DNA from: CAYOXM01 sp964407925
GTDB taxonomy: Bacteria > Patescibacteriota > Patescibacteriia > SG8-24
Direction: 5' to 3'
Assembly (NCBI GenBank): GCA_964407925.1
Contig: CAYOXM010000011.1
Coordinates: 1 to 43,217, forward strand
DNA length: 43,217 bases
The notes under the pieces were generated by a model. It saw only the letters and a program-made list of their open reading frames with translations. It made no database searches and was not told the DNA's origin. Of the stretch, positions 21,945-28,777 are shown one piece after another. The position numbers and the translations under genes were made by a program. Position 1 is the stretch's first letter. Every line of letters begins with the position of its first letter.

Positions 21945-22715
21945 TTATATTGATTGATTACCCGCCTGTTCCCAAGCCAGCTCAAACAACACTTTAAGTA
22001 GGCTATTGATCGACGTGCTCTCGATAAGAGTGCCAATAATTTTTCCGCCGTCGTAAGTAACGAATGAGGCCTTGTCGCCGTAGATTACTAATTCCCCACG
22101 AAAAGGAAATTTCTCAATCGGGAGGCGACGGTTTTCCCAATAAGGATTATCTATTTCCTGTCCCTCTCCCATCTTAGTGTAAATTACTTTTATTCTAATT
22201 TTATTTTGACGCATCTTTTCCCAGATAGGCGCCATGGAATCAGCACTGACAAATTTACGCGCGTCTTCAACGGCGGCTATTGCATATACACGCTTTGTTT
22301 CTGAAGCGGTTTGCAACATATCATTCTGCAGCTGTACAAGACCGTTCAAGTCCTCAAAGAGGCGAACTCGTGTTGATGCAATATCGCCACTGGCCAATTC
22401 GTTTAAACCGGGAAGCAAATCGGCGAACAGGCGTTTCTTTTTTTGGAGGTCGTTCAAATTCTCATCAATGACCGCCATTAGCTTGTTAGGTTTTTCAGAT
22501 TCAAAAAACCGCTTCTTCCCCTTCTCAAAAGAACTCATCAAGCCCCGCTTGATGAGCGATTCGATCATCACGTACGTGTTGGAACGGTTGACCGTCGCCT
22601 TCGCGGCGATGGCTTGCGCGGTCGACGGGCCCAACGCAAGCGCCGCCAAGTAGACCTTGGCTTCTTTTTCGGACAGGCCGATATTCTCAAGTTCTTTCGC
22701 CAATTGATCGCGCAT
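21945..22715 (-). CDS. TrmB-type transcriptional regulator, proximal copy
   Basis: A 256-residue paralogue of the distal copy. The helix-turn-helix (about 8-70) has IGLSEKEAKVYLAALALGPS, NRSNTYVMIESL and GLMSSFEKGKKRFF. The C-terminal domain carries LRIKVIYTK-like strands (here IRIKVIYTKMGEG) and ends in GKIIGTLIESTSI. The start at 22715 aligns with the paralogue; the longer frame to 22781 would run through the promoter. The first 200 bp, coding for the DNA-binding domain, are GC-rich like the chromosome, whereas the rest is AT-rich. It is divergent from the zinc-ribbon gene at 22838 and shares a control region with it. Confidence 0.87.
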   Translation of the reverse strand: MRDQLAKELENIGLSEKEAKVYLAALALGPSTAQAIAAKATVNRSNTYVMIESLIKRGLMSSFEKGKKRFFESEKPNKLMAVIDENLNDLQKKKRLFADLLPGLNELASGDIASTRVRLFEDLNGLVQLQNDMLQTASETKRVYAIAAVEDARKFVSADSMAPIWEKMRQNKIRIKVIYTKMGEGQEIDNPYWENRRLPIEKFPFRGELVIYGDKASFVTYDGGKIIGTLIESTSINSLLKVLFELAWEQAGNQSI

Positions 22716-22729
22716 GATCCGCGGCAATA

Positions 22730-22751
22730 AAGTGTCAGAACGGTAACACTT
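22730..22751. promoter_or_regulatory. Putative operator: AAGTGT-N10-ACACTT
   Basis: A perfect 6-bp inverted repeat whose 10-bp centre contains the -10 (TACCGT on minus, 22740-22745) of the regulator operon. That is where a self-repressor would bind. Confidence 0.5.
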
Positions 22752-22768
22752 CAAGGGCGGCCTGTCAA
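22740..22768 (-). promoter_or_regulatory. Promoter of the TrmB-type operon
   Basis: On the minus strand: TTGACA, 17-bp spacer, TACCGT, 24 nt before the ATG at 22715. Confidence 0.65.
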
Positions 22769-22784
22769 AGGAGGCTGACAAGAA

Positions 22785-22813
22785 TTGACAGGCGAGGATA
22801 TCCGTGCCAGCAT
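22785..22813 (+). promoter_or_regulatory. Promoter of zinc-ribbon paralogue 1
   Basis: TTGACA, 17-bp spacer, CAGCAT. This -35 and the minus-strand one form the inverted repeat CCTGTCAA-N16-TTGACAGG (22761-22792). Confidence 0.55.
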
Positions 22814-22837
22814 CGCCTTACGGCACGGAGGAAGCCA

Positions 22838-23401
22838 ATGTCCCTTCACGAATTCATGCAGGCCTTCGAACAGGCCAAACGCCATTTCCCCGCCGAACGC
22901 GCCAAACTCGCCGTCCGAACCCCGTTCACCGAAGGTCACACCTTCTTCGGCACGCTCGTCGGTCTCCGCCACGACTGGAAGGACCCCGATCCGGGAAAGT
23001 TCCAGCCGCACTGGTTCTTCGTCCGCGACTACGCGACGCGCCCCTCGCCCTTCCACGGCGGGACGGAAGTCTCCTGGTGCGACCGCTTCTGGGTCCGCGA
23101 GATCGTCGACGACGTCAGGGCCGCCGAGGCCGGCAACCCGTTCTGGTGCGGCTATCCGCAAAACGTCGCGCGACCCGTCCCCCTCGGGACGTTCGCGGAC
23201 GTGAAGCGCGAGCCCTGCCCCGATTGCGGCAAGAACGGCTTCGTCGTCGGCTGCTACGAGCAGTCGCGGAACAGCATCGAGTACGACCAGTGGGACGTCA
23301 CCGTCTCGGTCCTCTGCCTCGAATGCCACGTCGCGCATCGCCGCTTCTGGCGGTCCGAATGCCGCCGTTCCCTCGAGCTCCTCGAACGTCCGAAGGCCTG
23401 A
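22838..23401 (+). CDS. Zinc-ribbon paralogue 1, family unknown
   Basis: A 187-residue protein, first of three tandem paralogues. The N-terminus (about 1-50) is helical. The family core reads PGKFQPHWFFVRDYA (about 52-66), then WCDRFWVREIVDDV (about 80-93). The C-terminal half has PCPDCGKNGFVVGCYEQ and later VLCLECHVAH: two CxxC pairs about 37 residues apart, expected to bind one zinc. There is no signal peptide. The ribosome site is GGAGGAAG. It is divergent from the TrmB-type regulators and separated from them by only 122 bp. I do not recognise the family and propose no activity. Confidence 0.75.
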   Translation: MSLHEFMQAFEQAKRHFPAERAKLAVRTPFTEGHTFFGTLVGLRHDWKDPDPGKFQPHWFFVRDYATRPSPFHGGTEVSWCDRFWVREIVDDVRAAEAGNPFWCGYPQNVARPVPLGTFADVKREPCPDCGKNGFVVGCYEQSRNSIEYDQWDVTVSVLCLECHVAHRRFWRSECRRSLELLERPKA

Positions 23402-23413
23402 CTGGCCTTCCCG

Positions 23414-23440
23414 CCCCGCCTTCCCGCGGGGTTTTTCTTT
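23414..23440 (+). terminator. Terminator after paralogue 1
   Basis: CCCCGC-CTTCCC-GCGGGG followed by TTTTTC. Confidence 0.75.
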
Positions 23441-23450
23441 TCCACGCGCA

Positions 23451-23479
23451 TTGACAAATCTCGTTTTTCTGCCCACGAT
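23451..23479 (+). promoter_or_regulatory. Promoter of zinc-ribbon paralogue 2
   Basis: TTGACA, 17-bp spacer, CACGAT. Confidence 0.55.
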
Positions 23480-23502
23480 GGCCCCGCGTGGAGGCGCATC
23501 AC

Positions 23503-24078
23503 ATGGACAAGCAGACCTTTTCCGTCGCCGTCGAATCGCTCGAACGGAGCACGGCCGAGCTCGAGGCCGACATCGGCAAGAAAACCGACGAGCTCTTCAT
23601 GCGACGGGTCATAGCGAAAGCCCTGAACGGGCTCCGTAACGACTGGCGGCAGGGCGACCCCGGCAAGCACGGGCAGCACTGGTTCTTCGTGAAGCGGTAC
23701 GCGCTGCTGCCGGATTCCCGTTACGGCCACATCGCCACGCTCGACCGCTGCGAGCGGTTCTGGGTCCGCGACGTGGTGAGCAACCTCGCCGCCGCGCGGG
23801 AGGGCGTCCCGATGTCGCGACCGTACGGCGGTCCGCTCGAGCGGAAGTCGCCCGTGCCGCTCGGCGACTTCGGCGAGGTCAAGACCGAACCGTGCCGCGC
23901 CTGCGGGAAAAACGGCCCCGTCATCGGCTGCTACGAGCAAACCGCGGACGGCCCCGACGGCGACACGTGGGAAATCCACCTGTACGCGCTCTGCCTCGCC
24001 TGCCCCACGCTGCACCCCGTCGCCAAACGTGGCGACGAGAACCGACTCTCGCACCTGCTCTCGTGGCCCTCGTCATGA
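23503..24078 (+). CDS. Zinc-ribbon paralogue 2, family unknown
   Basis: A 191-residue protein, the second of the three. The N-terminus is a longer amphipathic helix (ESLERSTAELEADIGKKTDE). The core motifs are PGKHGQHWFFVKRYAL, then CERFWVRDVVSNL, GDFGEVKTEPCRACGKNG, GCYEQ and LYALCLACPTLH. Both CxxC pairs are kept. An ATG at 23488 is five codons upstream; 23503 is preferred because it aligns with the other copies, but the site is weak (no AGGAGG). It has its own promoter. Confidence 0.72.
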   Translation: MDKQTFSVAVESLERSTAELEADIGKKTDELFMRRVIAKALNGLRNDWRQGDPGKHGQHWFFVKRYALLPDSRYGHIATLDRCERFWVRDVVSNLAAAREGVPMSRPYGGPLERKSPVPLGDFGEVKTEPCRACGKNGPVIGCYEQTADGPDGDTWEIHLYALCLACPTLHPVAKRGDENRLSHLLSWPSS

Positions 24079-24107
24079 TTGACGGGAAGCGCGGCGCAGG
24101 CAATGAT
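24079..24107 (+). promoter_or_regulatory. Possible promoter of zinc-ribbon paralogue 3
   Basis: TTGACG, 17-bp spacer, AATGAT, beginning right after the stop of paralogue 2; no terminator lies between them, so read-through is also possible. Confidence 0.45.
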
Positions 24108-24127
24108 GCCACGCAAGGAGGACTGAC

Positions 24128-24631
24128 ATGAACATCGCCCTTTTCATCGGCATGGCCGAACGCCTGCCGCGAGAGATCGACGCGATCGAAGCCGACATCC
24201 GCGCCAAGGACAACGTCCTGCGGGACAAGAAGCTCGTCGCCGAGTGCATCGAGCGCGTCCGCGGTTCCTGGGCCGACGGCGACGGACGGCTCTATCGGCC
24301 GCACTGGTTCTTCGTGAAGCGTTTCGCCCTGGACCGGACGCATGCCGGCCGCACGGGGATCTCGGCTTTCGAGAAGTTCTGGCCGCGTGAGGTCGTCGCC
24401 GACGGCGCAGCAGCCGACCGCGCCCGTCCCGGGCAAATCGGCACGATCGCCGAGGCTGCGTCCGCGCCCTGCGATCGCTGCGGCAAGGACTGCCCGATGG
24501 TCGGCCGCAAGGTCCATGACGGCGACCACGCGCAACACGACTCGTGGAGGCTCGACCTCTACGCGCTCTGCGGCGGCTGCACCGCCCTCTCGCTCGTCGC
24601 GACGGACTTCAAGACCGACGCGCACTACTGA
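24128..24631 (+). CDS. Zinc-ribbon paralogue 3, family unknown
   Basis: A 167-residue protein, the shortest copy. Helical N-terminus (LPREIDAIEADIRAKDN) is followed by LYRPHWFFVKRFAL, then FEKFWPREVVADG. The zinc site is PCDRCGKDCPMVG and LYALCGGCTAL. The CYEQ motif of the other two copies is lost (GRKVHDGD instead). The ribosome site AAGGAGG lies 5 nt before the ATG. All three share HWFFV-(K/R), FW-x-RE/D-(V/I)-V and C-x2-C-G-K, so the trio arose by duplication. A terminator follows. Confidence 0.72.
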   Translation: MNIALFIGMAERLPREIDAIEADIRAKDNVLRDKKLVAECIERVRGSWADGDGRLYRPHWFFVKRFALDRTHAGRTGISAFEKFWPREVVADGAAADRARPGQIGTIAEAASAPCDRCGKDCPMVGRKVHDGDHAQHDSWRLDLYALCGGCTALSLVATDFKTDAHY

Positions 24632-24636
24632 ACTCG

Positions 24637-24660
24637 ACCGCCCCTCAAGGGCGGTTTTTT
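24637..24660 (+). terminator. Terminator after paralogue 3
   Basis: ACCGCCC-CTCAA-GGGCGGT followed by T6. Confidence 0.85.
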
Positions 24661-24679
24661 CATCCCCAACCGATGATTC

Positions 24680-24708
24680 TTGACACCGTTCGCGGGGTGC
24701 CGTAGTAT
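24680..24708 (+). promoter_or_regulatory. Promoter of the structured/broken unit
   Basis: Perfect TTGACA, 17-bp spacer, TAGTAT. Confidence 0.65.
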
Positions 24709-24754
24709 CCCCTTTGCCGCCTGAATGGGCGTGTGCGCGAAACAAGGAGCCAGG

Positions 24755-25018
24755 ATGATGCGCAAAGACGTCGACCCGCCGTTCACGTAGCGCCGCTACG
24801 AACGCCCGTCGCCGAACCCCGTCATCAGCACCGACCCCTTCACGAGCACCGGAGGTACCGACCGATGCGGTTGGACGAACTCTAGCGAATGCGCCAGCTG
24901 CCGGCGCGCGAAAAATCGGCGGCATCGGCTTCCGCACCTTCACGAGTTCGAGCGAGAGCGAATAGCGACGCGCGCGATGAAAGTCGGCCTGTCACGCCGA
25001 CGCGTCCCCGGCCTGTAA
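24755..25018 (+). pseudogene. Reading frame with in-frame TAG at codon 12
   Basis: AAGGAGCC precedes ATGATG at 24755, as in the functional genes nearby, but the frame stops at TAG (24788-24790). After that TAG it stays open for 75 more codons to a TAA at 25016. The first 25 codons beyond the TAG have mostly C or G in third position, as real genes here do, and a Cys pair (CASC) lies in the middle. A second mini-frame (ATG at 24864 with GGAGG upstream) gives only six codons. Options: a recently broken gene, stop read-through, short-peptide units, or an RNA gene. No family is recognisable. Confidence 0.35.
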
Positions 25019-25203
25019 CGCCAGGGAACGAAGGTCCGTGAATCACGGACGAATCGCCCGCGACGCGGTCTCCCGCTCGCCTGCGCGAGACGTACGGCAT
25101 ACGCCGAACGGCCCGCGACGGCACGAGGCGCAAGCGCGGTCGGCAACCTCCTCCGCCGACCGAACGAACCGCCTCTTCTGGGGCTATGGCCTGTCACGCC
25201 ATA
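24983..25203 (+). ncRNA. Three hairpins with a common loop CTGTNAC
   Basis: Hairpin 1 (24983-25001) is GTCGGC-CTGTCAC-GCCGAC. Hairpin 2 (25007-25026) is CCCGGC-CTGTAAC-GCC-A-GGG with one bulge. Hairpin 3 (25185-25203) is TATGGC-CTGTCAC-GCCATA. The GGC/GCC base and the loop are constant while the outer three pairs differ and still pair, as expected for RNA structure under selection. A palindrome centred on 25042 (25034-25050) lies between. T-rich sequence follows hairpin 3, so it may double as a terminator. Confidence 0.4.
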
Positions 25204-25264
25204 CGCCCCTTTTTCTTTTTTCCGACCGCTAAAATTCCGCGGACCGCGTTGTTGCGGATACCCG

Positions 25265-25300
25265 TTTGCGCCTCACCGTACGAACGGTACGCCTCGGCGC
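25265..25300. other. Nested inverted repeat before the GT terminator
   Basis: TTTGCGCC...GGCGCAAA encloses ACCGT-ACGA-ACGGT. Apart from this and the unit above, I see no gene between 24632 and 25327. Confidence 0.5.
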
Positions 25301-25328
25301 AAAAAAGCCTCGCGGCGCGAGGCTTTTT
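25301..25328. terminator. Terminator after glycosyltransferase gene
   Basis: AAAAAAGCCTCG-CGGCG-CGAGGCTTTTT; abuts the stop codon of the minus-strand GT gene and could stop plus-strand transcripts too. Confidence 0.85.
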
Positions 25329-26470
25329 CAATGCTTGAGCGTCCGATCCAACGTTTTCCAAGTGAGCTCCGCCGTCCGCCGCCAGCTGAAACGCGTCGCG
25401 CGGAGCAACCCCTCCTCAATGAGCCTCCCCCGAAGGTCGGCATCGTCGGCGAGCCTGCACATCGCATCCGCGATCGACGCCGAATTCGCGGGATCGACGT
25501 ACAACGCCGCCTCCTCGGCGATTTCCGGAAGCGAGGCCGTGGCCGACGCGATGACGGGAGCGCCGCACGCGAACGCCTCGATGACCGGGAGCCCGAACCC
25601 CTCGTACCAAGACGGAAAGACGAAAGCCGTCGCTCCCGCGTACAGGTACGGCATGTCCTCCTGCGGGACGTAGCCGAGCTCGTGGACGAATCCCTCGGCC
25701 TCGCAATCCTTGATGGCGCCCATCGCCTCGGCGAACCCGCGGCCGCGCTTGCCGACGAGCACGAGCGCCGTGCGGTCGCCGGGGCCGCGCTTTTCCTTGA
25801 ACTCGTGAAAGGCCCGAAGCAGGCCGGCAAGATTCTTCTTCCGCTCGAGACGGCCGACGAAAAGGAAGTACGGGTCGTGCACCTCGTACGTCGCGGCGCG
25901 ACGGGCGGCTTCGTCACGCGGAACGGGACGGTACAGGCCCGCGTCATAGCCGAGCGGCGTGACCGCGATGCATTCGGCGGAGGCGTTGAAGCGCCCGATG
26001 ATTTCTTTTTTTGAAAATTCCGAAACGGTCAGGAGTTCGGCGCGACGCACCGCCTGCGCCGTGGCGAAACGGAGATAGGCCCTGCCGCCGTCGCCGTACG
26101 CCTGCGGCTCGGCCATGAACGCGACGTCGTGGACCGTCGTGACGGTGCGGCGCGGGAGGAGCATCGGGATGACGTGCGCGGGAACGAACAGCAGGTCGGG
26201 GCGTCGGACGAGCATTTCCCATGAGAGGCGCGCCTGCGTCCAGAGGTAGCGCGGCGGCCAACGGAGCACGCGGCTCTCCCAATGCGACGGCAGGTCTTCG
26301 AGGCCGTCCCGCAAAGGCTCGCGCGAATACAAAGCGACGCGGACCGTCGGCGGCACGACGGCCTTGAGTTCCTGGATGACGTTGTACGCGTACCACTCGA
26401 TGCCCGTCCGCACGCTGACGTTGGCGCGCGACGCGTCTATGCCGATGATCGGCGTCCGTTGCGTTGACAT
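25328..26470 (-). CDS. Glycosyltransferase family 4 (GT-B fold)
   Basis: A 380-residue enzyme that transfers a sugar from a nucleotide-sugar donor. The N-terminal half has GIDASRANVSVRTGIEWYA (acceptor-side loop) and VTTVHDVAFM. The donor-side half has FLFVGRLERKKNL (about 230) and then SWYEGFGLPVIEAFACGAPV, containing the E-x7-E motif of GT4 enzymes. Typical members make mannosyl or other surface glycans. The start at 26470 follows an extended -10 (TGGTACACT) about 12 nt away. It stands alone and is divergent from the ADP-ribosylglycohydrolase gene. No membrane segments. Confidence 0.92.
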   Translation of the reverse strand: MSTQRTPIIGIDASRANVSVRTGIEWYAYNVIQELKAVVPPTVRVALYSREPLRDGLEDLPSHWESRVLRWPPRYLWTQARLSWEMLVRRPDLLFVPAHVIPMLLPRRTVTTVHDVAFMAEPQAYGDGGRAYLRFATAQAVRRAELLTVSEFSKKEIIGRFNASAECIAVTPLGYDAGLYRPVPRDEAARRAATYEVHDPYFLFVGRLERKKNLAGLLRAFHEFKEKRGPGDRTALVLVGKRGRGFAEAMGAIKDCEAEGFVHELGYVPQEDMPYLYAGATAFVFPSWYEGFGLPVIEAFACGAPVIASATASLPEIAEEAALYVDPANSASIADAMCRLADDADLRGRLIEEGLLRATRFSWRRTAELTWKTLDRTLKH

Positions 26471-26492
26471 ACGATGTCGGTAAGTGTACCAT
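26464..26492 (+). promoter_or_regulatory. Promoter of the ADP-ribosylglycohydrolase gene
   Basis: TTGACA, 17-bp spacer, TACCAT; it overlaps the start codon of the divergent glycosyltransferase. Confidence 0.6.
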
Positions 26493-26579
26493 GCGATGTC
26501 CGTCTGGCCAGCCTCACTGGCGAGCGGCAGTAAACGGCTCCTTCCACCCGCCGGGGACACCGGCGACAAGAGGTACGCA

Positions 26580-27689
26580 ATGACGATGAATCTCGCTTTC
26601 CTGGAGTCCGTCCGGGGCGGCTTCCTCGGTCTCGCCGTCGGCGACGCGCTCGGCGTCCCCGTCGAGACGATGAGCCACGCCGCCATCCTCAAGGCGACGG
26701 ATGGCAGGGGCGTCACGGGTTACATGGACCCGAAGCAGACGCGCGTGAAGGACACGGAGAACCTTCCGCCCGGATCGACCTCCGACGACACCCAGCTCGC
26801 GCGCGTCACGGGACGGTCGCTGGCAAGGTGCCGCCGCTTCGAGATCGTCGACCAAGGACTCGCCTTGGTCGAGGAGTTCGAGGCTTCCACCTTCGGGTGG
26901 GGCGGGACGACGACGGCGGCGGCCAAGGCCATCCAGCTCTGGAGCATCACCGCCGGCCGCGAAGGGCGGCATCCCGGAAATCCGGCGCCCTTGCCGTCGT
27001 CCGACGGCACGTCGGCAGGCAGCGGCCCCGCGATGAAGGTCTTCCCGCTCGCCGCCTACGACCTCTTCGGCCGAGACGGCGGCGAGGACGAGTTCCTGGC
27101 GCATGCCATGGAGCTCGGGCTCATGACGCACGGCGACCCGCGCGCGGTCATCGCCTCGTACGCGCTCGGCATCGCCATCGGCCGCTTCGCCTCGCCCGCG
27201 AGCAACCTCGATCCGGCGGCGTTCCGTTCGGAAACCGCGAACGCGGTTCTCAGGGAATCTCAACGCGCCGAGAGCCTCTACCGGTTCTTCCGTCCGCGTA
27301 CGCCGACGTTCTCCTCGCTGCTCGCGCGCGCCTTCGCGCTCATGGACGACGCCGACGCGCTGCGCAAGGAGGCGAACGCGAGCTTCCTCGCGGTCCACAG
27401 CGTCCCGTTCGCCATCGCTACGGCGCTGCGCCACCCGCTCGATTTCCGCGCCGCGGTCCTCGAGGGCGTGAACGCCGGGCGCGACACCGACACGGTCGGG
27501 AGCATGATCGGCGCGATGCTCGGCTCGCGCTGCTACGTGAGCGGCATCCCGTCCGACTGGGTCGCCGGACTGCGCGGCAAGGACGCCATCCTCGCCGATG
27601 CCGACGCGCTCGCCACGGTGACGCTCGGCGGCGACCCGCTCGACGCGAAACGCGCGCTGCCGCCGTGGCTGCGCGACAGGACGCACTGA
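26580..27689 (+). CDS. ADP-ribosylglycohydrolase family protein
   Basis: A 369-residue protein of the ARH/DraG fold, whose members remove ADP-ribose from proteins or act on related substrates using two Mg ions. Metal-site motifs are present: GGFLGLAVGDALG (N-terminus), SDDTQLA (about residue 63) and NAGRDTDTVGSMIGAMLGS (about 300). The central stretch with GPAMKVFPLA and LMTHGDPRAVIAS is also typical. AAGAGG upstream is a modest ribosome site; the start at 26580 puts the family N-terminus within ten residues. No ADP-ribosyltransferase gene is visible nearby, so the substrate is unknown. Confidence 0.93.
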   Translation: MTMNLAFLESVRGGFLGLAVGDALGVPVETMSHAAILKATDGRGVTGYMDPKQTRVKDTENLPPGSTSDDTQLARVTGRSLARCRRFEIVDQGLALVEEFEASTFGWGGTTTAAAKAIQLWSITAGREGRHPGNPAPLPSSDGTSAGSGPAMKVFPLAAYDLFGRDGGEDEFLAHAMELGLMTHGDPRAVIASYALGIAIGRFASPASNLDPAAFRSETANAVLRESQRAESLYRFFRPRTPTFSSLLARAFALMDDADALRKEANASFLAVHSVPFAIATALRHPLDFRAAVLEGVNAGRDTDTVGSMIGAMLGSRCYVSGIPSDWVAGLRGKDAILADADALATVTLGGDPLDAKRALPPWLRDRTH

Positions 27690-27694
27690 CAACG

Positions 27695-27728
27695 AAAAAC
27701 CGCCCGACTTCCCGTCGGACGGTTTTTT
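27695..27728. terminator. Terminator after ADP-ribosylglycohydrolase gene
   Basis: AAAAACCG-TCC-type stem (AAACCGCCCGAC/GTCGGACGGTTT) with T6. Confidence 0.8.
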
Positions 27729-27799
27729 CTTTGACCTATCTTTTATTTCGCGCGTTCCTCACGTCATCTTATTTTCGGGTGGTTCGGACGCGCCTCTTA

Positions 27800-28648
27800 C
27801 TACTTCGGCGACGCGGGATTCCAGAACCCCTTCTTTTCGCGTGCCGCGTCGAGACTGCCGACGATCATCAGTTCGGCGTGCCGCCAGTTCGTGTCGGAGA
27901 AGTCGGTGAACGCCAGGCCCTCACGGACGAGGTCGTAACCGACGTTCTTCGTGCCGACATGGACGTGGCGCAGCAGCCTGCCTGACGCGTCCTTGTCGTC
28001 GACGTCGCGTTCGAGGAGCACCGTGCCCGCCTTCATGAGCGCGGCGATTTTCGCCTTCGCGGCCTCCTGCAGGACCGGATTCGCGGGAACGTCGACGTTC
28101 AGTATCTTCACCGTGCGACCGTCATCGAGCGTGAGCGAATCGCCCGTCGCGACCGCCTTCACCTTGGCGACCGTGAAACGGTCGGGCGTCTTCGGCTCCG
28201 TCGGAATCGCGTCGATCGCTCCGGACGGCAGCGGGACGCCGGCACGCATGACGTTCCACGCGTCGGCCGGCGTCGCGAGACGCTGGCGATGGCCGTCGGG
28301 CGTCACGTACCACGCGGCGCCGATGAGGTCGTTCGGCGCGAGGACGAACCCCGCGACCTGCTTCGCGTATTCCGGATCGGGCGCGGCGGCGCCGACGTCG
28401 GCGAGGCGCTGGACGTGCGCGAAATGGACGGGAACGGAACGCGCGACGAGGCGTTCGAGCGCCTCCGCGGGCCGGCCGAGATACGCCTTCATCCGCGTCT
28501 GCGGGTTCACGTACCAGGCTTCGCCGTGGCGACCGGCATCAATGACGACGTGCCCGACGAACAGGTCGGCGGGCGCGGCCGCATGCGCGCCCCCCGGAAA
28601 GAGGCACGCGGCGGCGAGCAGCAACGAAATACCGAGGTATTTTCGCAT
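27800..28648 (-). CDS. Secreted protein: two WYV repeats plus degenerate SNase-like domain
   Basis: A 282-residue protein with a signal peptide (RKYLGISLLLAAACLFPGGAHA). Two repeats follow: AWYVNPQTRMKAYLGRPAEA (about 45-64) and AWYVTPDGHRQRLATPADAW (about 112-131). Residues 155-280 match a staphylococcal-nuclease fold: ATGDSLTL, TVKILNVDVPAN, GRLLRHVHVG and LVREGLA. By nuclease numbering Asp21, Asp40 and Arg87 are kept, but Arg35 is Lys and the general base Glu43 is Ala. It is therefore probably not an active nuclease. The start at 28648 is the only one giving a signal peptide. Single gene on minus. Confidence 0.8.
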   Translation of the reverse strand: MRKYLGISLLLAAACLFPGGAHAAAPADLFVGHVVIDAGRHGEAWYVNPQTRMKAYLGRPAEALERLVARSVPVHFAHVQRLADVGAAAPDPEYAKQVAGFVLAPNDLIGAAWYVTPDGHRQRLATPADAWNVMRAGVPLPSGAIDAIPTEPKTPDRFTVAKVKAVATGDSLTLDDGRTVKILNVDVPANPVLQEAAKAKIAALMKAGTVLLERDVDDKDASGRLLRHVHVGTKNVGYDLVREGLAFTDFSDTNWRHAELMIVGSLDAAREKKGFWNPASPK

Positions 28649-28718
28649 AAGCGTGCGATCAGTTATGAATAAGCACGGATATCTTTTAACAATGCGGGCG
28701 GATACAGTCAACGCTGCC

Positions 28719-28747
28719 TTGACCACCGCCGAACGAGGAGGTAACCT
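28719..28747 (+). promoter_or_regulatory. Promoter of the 113-residue unknown gene
   Basis: TTGACC, 17-bp spacer, TAACCT. Confidence 0.6.
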
Positions 28748-28777
28748 GCGCTGAACCTCACCAAGGAGGCGAACGGC

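Noticed and set aside
24882..25133. Minus-strand 83-codon frame in the structured unit
   Set aside because: No ribosome site, Arg-rich composition and no conserved motif; promoter and hairpins argue for plus-strand transcription.
24983..25203. CRISPR-like array from the GGCCTGTNACGCC repeats
   Set aside because: Only three short copies with unequal spacing (about 12 and 165 bp) and no cas genes; hairpins explain them better.
24700..25210. tmRNA, RNase P RNA or SRP RNA in the gene-free stretch
   Set aside because: None of the conserved core sequences of these RNAs is visible, and there is no tRNA-like end.
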